From: Osmia lignaria lignaria
Lineage: Eukaryota; Arthropoda; Insecta; Hymenoptera; Megachilidae
Length of the DNA: 64,000 nucleotides
Assembly: GCF_051020975.1 (NCBI RefSeq)
Contig: NC_135046.1
Location: forward strand, 3,844,001-3,908,000
Reading direction: 5' to 3'
Part shown: one piece after another, positions 61,101 through 64,000 of the stretch
Layout: every line of letters starts with the position of its first letter
How positions within the stretch are numbered: position 1 is the stretch's first letter
Translations under genes and position numbers: made by a program
The notes under the pieces: model-generated
The model's database searches: none
Seen by the model: the letters and a program-made list of their open reading frames with translations, nothing else
Told to the model about the DNA's origin: nothing

Positions 61101-64000
61101 TACCGCGAAATTGTGCATCGTTGACTATAAATTGTGTCCCTCCGATTCATACAACTGTCCTTCGATCCTGTTCAATTGTTTTGTGTATTTAGGAGTAGGT
61201 CGTTGACCCATTGACGCGTTGACCATCGCACATTTTGTGCTTTTATATATCTTTGTTACATTTATAAGCGGATACCTTGATAGTATCGTTAGGAAGGGTA
61301 TTGACCTCGGCCGGTACCATATGTTTGAAACGCACAATTAATTTATAAATTCTGATCGATCACCGTTGCTGAATAAAATACTTTCGATGGCTCGTTTTCG
61401 CGATACGTTGTTTCCAGCAAACAAGGAAAAAATACCTTCGCGTGCCGTAAATACATCTACGTCGTCGTCGTAGAACATAGCCTCGAATGGGAAATGTACT
61501 CGAGGGACTGATAGCGTATACGTTTAAATCCGACAATCGATTCGAACGTTATTCGAAGAGTCTAGTTTCAGTTCGTTTCGTTCTCAGACTTATACGAATG
61601 CAGACAGACAATCCGTTGTGAATACGTCCCTTACCTTTCAACTATTACAATCTTTCTACTTTCCAATCACACGAAGTTTCAAATTTGTTATTCACCTAAT
61701 CATCATGAAAATTATTTCATATTCGTTTACGTTTACATTTTGATTCCACGCAATCTTGTGAGAATCATTTTTTTTTTCTTTCAATAAAGTCTCTAAATCA
61801 TACACATAGCCGCATACGAATACTGAATACCAGCAAGTTTCCACGCGCCTTATAACTTCCATTCTCACATATGGCGTTCGGGACCGCCATCAGGGGTGGC
61901 TGGTGCACATTCTTCAATTTGTATCTTTCGACCGACAGCGCACCGCCGACAGCCAGCTATTCTTTCGCAGGAGTTATGGCTCCTTAAGAATTTCGAAGCA
62001 CGAATATCGACAGCGGGCGTGATTTATCGTAGATTAACGAGTAATTCATAGAACTCGATATTGCTCGTTACACTTGGGCCACATTAGCCTGTCTCCATCG
62101 ATGAGAACGTTAATCGTTATCGATTACGTCGTCGAACAGGATAAGGGTTGCAAGATGAAACCACTTGCTGTTAGTTGATTGTACTTTACATATTTCTTGG
62201 TGAGTTTGTTTTTTTTTCTTTTTCTTTTGAAACTACGTTTAAACTGTCATCCAAGTATCGGTAGAAACCGTAAGACCGTCGAGTAAACTTTTCCACAACT
62301 GTGAAAACGACTTGGCAAGAGATTGTAGAGACATTAAGTCGTACTGGCAACACAGTTCCTTCTTCTTTGCTTGTATTAAACAATCAAAACGAAGTTGAAT
62401 ACGAGACGGTCGTTTATCGTTATTATTACAAGTATGAACGATTCTGGAGGAGTCCCTTGCGTCTTTAGACGATGACGATGCAACGTCAGCTCCTTTTTCA
62501 TCCCGCTAAAATGAAAAGTTACTGTAACCCTTCTGCAAAATTATAAAAGAAACCGAACATAAAAACTTATCCCCGTGACATTTCACGATTTTATCGTAGA
62601 GCAGTAAAGTGTTAATAGTTGGTGTTATTGTGAGTCATACTAGGGTATAACTACTTCCATTGAACCACTTAACGTGCAATTATCATATGGTTGCTAGTTC
62701 GAACCTCATTAATTATTTGTTACCTCAATTATTCGTTACCTACTTCTTTCTTTTACGTAACAGTTCTTCGATCGCCGGACTCACACGTTTAATATCATTC
62801 TTACTCGAGTGGGCATTGAATTCAAAGTACGTTCAAAGTTGTTTTAATTAAGAGGTAGTCGAATGGCTGGATTTACAGAATCCGTTAAGGGGTTGAAGAG
62901 CGTAGGTCGGATGATTGAAAAGTGTGCATCGAGGCGTGTGCAACACACACGAACCACTCGGAAGCAGAGTGTGATTGAAATTTGTCACGTTGCAAAATCT
63001 GGTTCAAGTGTTAGGTCATCCGAGAAAGTTCGTGACGTTTTCGAACGTAAAAATAATAACCCGTATTTTGTACGAATTCGTTTGTTTTCTCTAATGGTAT
63101 TTTCCATTTTCATAAAAAATTTACTATCGATCAACGGTGCATCGCGGTGGATTAGTAGAAACGAGTTTCATCCGTGGCCCAAATTCGCGGATATAGCTGA
63201 AAATATGAGTCTTTTGAAAAATGACGTACCAGCAGGTGGATCCTTTGACCTCCTCGCACCCCCTCGCGGCAGCCTCGCTATCATCAAACCACCACCCTCA
63301 ACCCCCGTATATACGTCTGCCGCTATTATTAACACTCGCGGAGCCCGGTTTAATGAACACTTAGCAGTGAATATCGCGCTGAATGTAACGCCCTCGCGAT
63401 TCGGGACGTACGAATGGGGTAAATGAACTGTGCAGGAAGAAAGGTCGCATTCCGGAGATAGCAGTACGCGCCCCCTGAATTAGACCTAAGGTATGCGAGT
63501 ATAAACGCGTACAGATGTGTATGTGTGTATGTACACGTGGGCTTTAGCGTGTACCCGTATAAGAGCTATGTGTACGAAGAATGCGCGCACCTGGCTGGCT
63601 GTAGCCGCGTAAATGCGCTCCAATTGAGAGCCACGTTTACGTGTGTATACTTGATGACGCCGACTTAATGCACGAGGAATACCCTACGTATCTCTATGCA
63701 CAGAGATATGTATGTGCACAGGACAACCACAAGAATCTGAGCGTGAAGAGCTACGCTGGTTAGTTTTGGCAACGTGCATTATCTCTTATTAAAAGCGCAT
63801 AGGATTTTGTTTGATTTTTTGCATCCTCTCACGGTCGAAAACATCGCAGAAATTGAGTATTGATCAGAGTATTGAAGTTGCTAGAAATCGCCTTGAGATA
63901 ACGAAACTCATTTATAAGCGACACTCAATGAAACGAATAACGAAGCTGTGATTACGTATGTACGTGCCTATTCGATACTCGGTTTATACCTTGCTTGTGC
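58187..64000 (+). other. First intron of the plus-strand gene, incomplete
   Basis: AT-rich DNA after the donor at 58187. No continuing exon was recognised. A 187-codon open frame (62863-63426, plus) has no domain that I recognise and is left uncalled. The far end (63420-63720) is rich in GTGTAC/TATGTG-type words. Confidence 0.4.

Noticed and set aside
62863..63426. 187-codon plus-strand frame near the right end
   Set aside because: Long for AT-rich DNA, but with no recognisable domain, and it lies within the putative intron. Kept out for lack of support; worth a homology search.
1..64000. tRNA, rRNA, CRISPR or bacterial-type operon features
   Set aside because: None was seen. The spliced genes and composition indicate animal nuclear DNA.

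Overview
The window looks like insect nuclear DNA, most likely from a bee or a close hymenopteran. It is AT-rich, introns are short (many 60-90 bp) with clean GT-AG borders, and two full multi-exon genes read as insect orthologues. I rebuilt both gene models by hand from splice sites, reading phase and protein similarity recalled from the families. No database was searched.

Layout. (1) 989-4298, minus strand: a complete 8-exon SLC35F1/F2-type ten-helix solute carrier of 424 aa. (2) 5734-34650, minus strand: the complete ryanodine receptor (RyR), the Ca2+ release channel of the endoplasmic/sarcoplasmic reticulum. It has 55 coding exons per transcript and encodes 5106 aa when cassette microexons are skipped. 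RyR lies directly upstream of, and in the same direction as, the SLC35F gene. (3) 33376-33738, plus strand: an intronless 120-aa arginine/lysine-rich protein with an MST-type HMG box. It is nested antisense inside RyR intron 1 and is a candidate sperm-chromatin (protamine-like) protein. (4) 34651-37740: RyR 5' flank with a CpG-rich candidate promoter. (5) 37741-53800: gene desert with simple repeats and a few small palindromes. (6) 53801-58186: GC- and purine-rich promoter/5'UTR-like DNA ending in a short signal-peptide exon (58102-58186, plus strand) of an unidentified gene whose first intron runs off the right edge.

The most notable content is inside RyR. Besides the mutually exclusive exon pair in SPRY2 (100 nt each, of a kind reported for insects), there is a second pair covering the calmodulin-binding segment (exons 39a and 39b). 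The copies share exon phase and 14 of 31 aligned residues, but swap the aromatic anchors (Tyr/Phe versus Trp/Leu). Several introns also hold phase-preserving 15-24 nt microexon candidates. They include a duplicated pair coding RGYKPLM and RPMHKLM, and one (QQENV) just downstream of a transcribed UCUAC repeat. An S1-S2 intron uses a GC donor. Taken together, the locus looks like a channel gene with a dense, largely small-exon splicing programme tuning Ca2+/calmodulin and luminal/cytosolic control.
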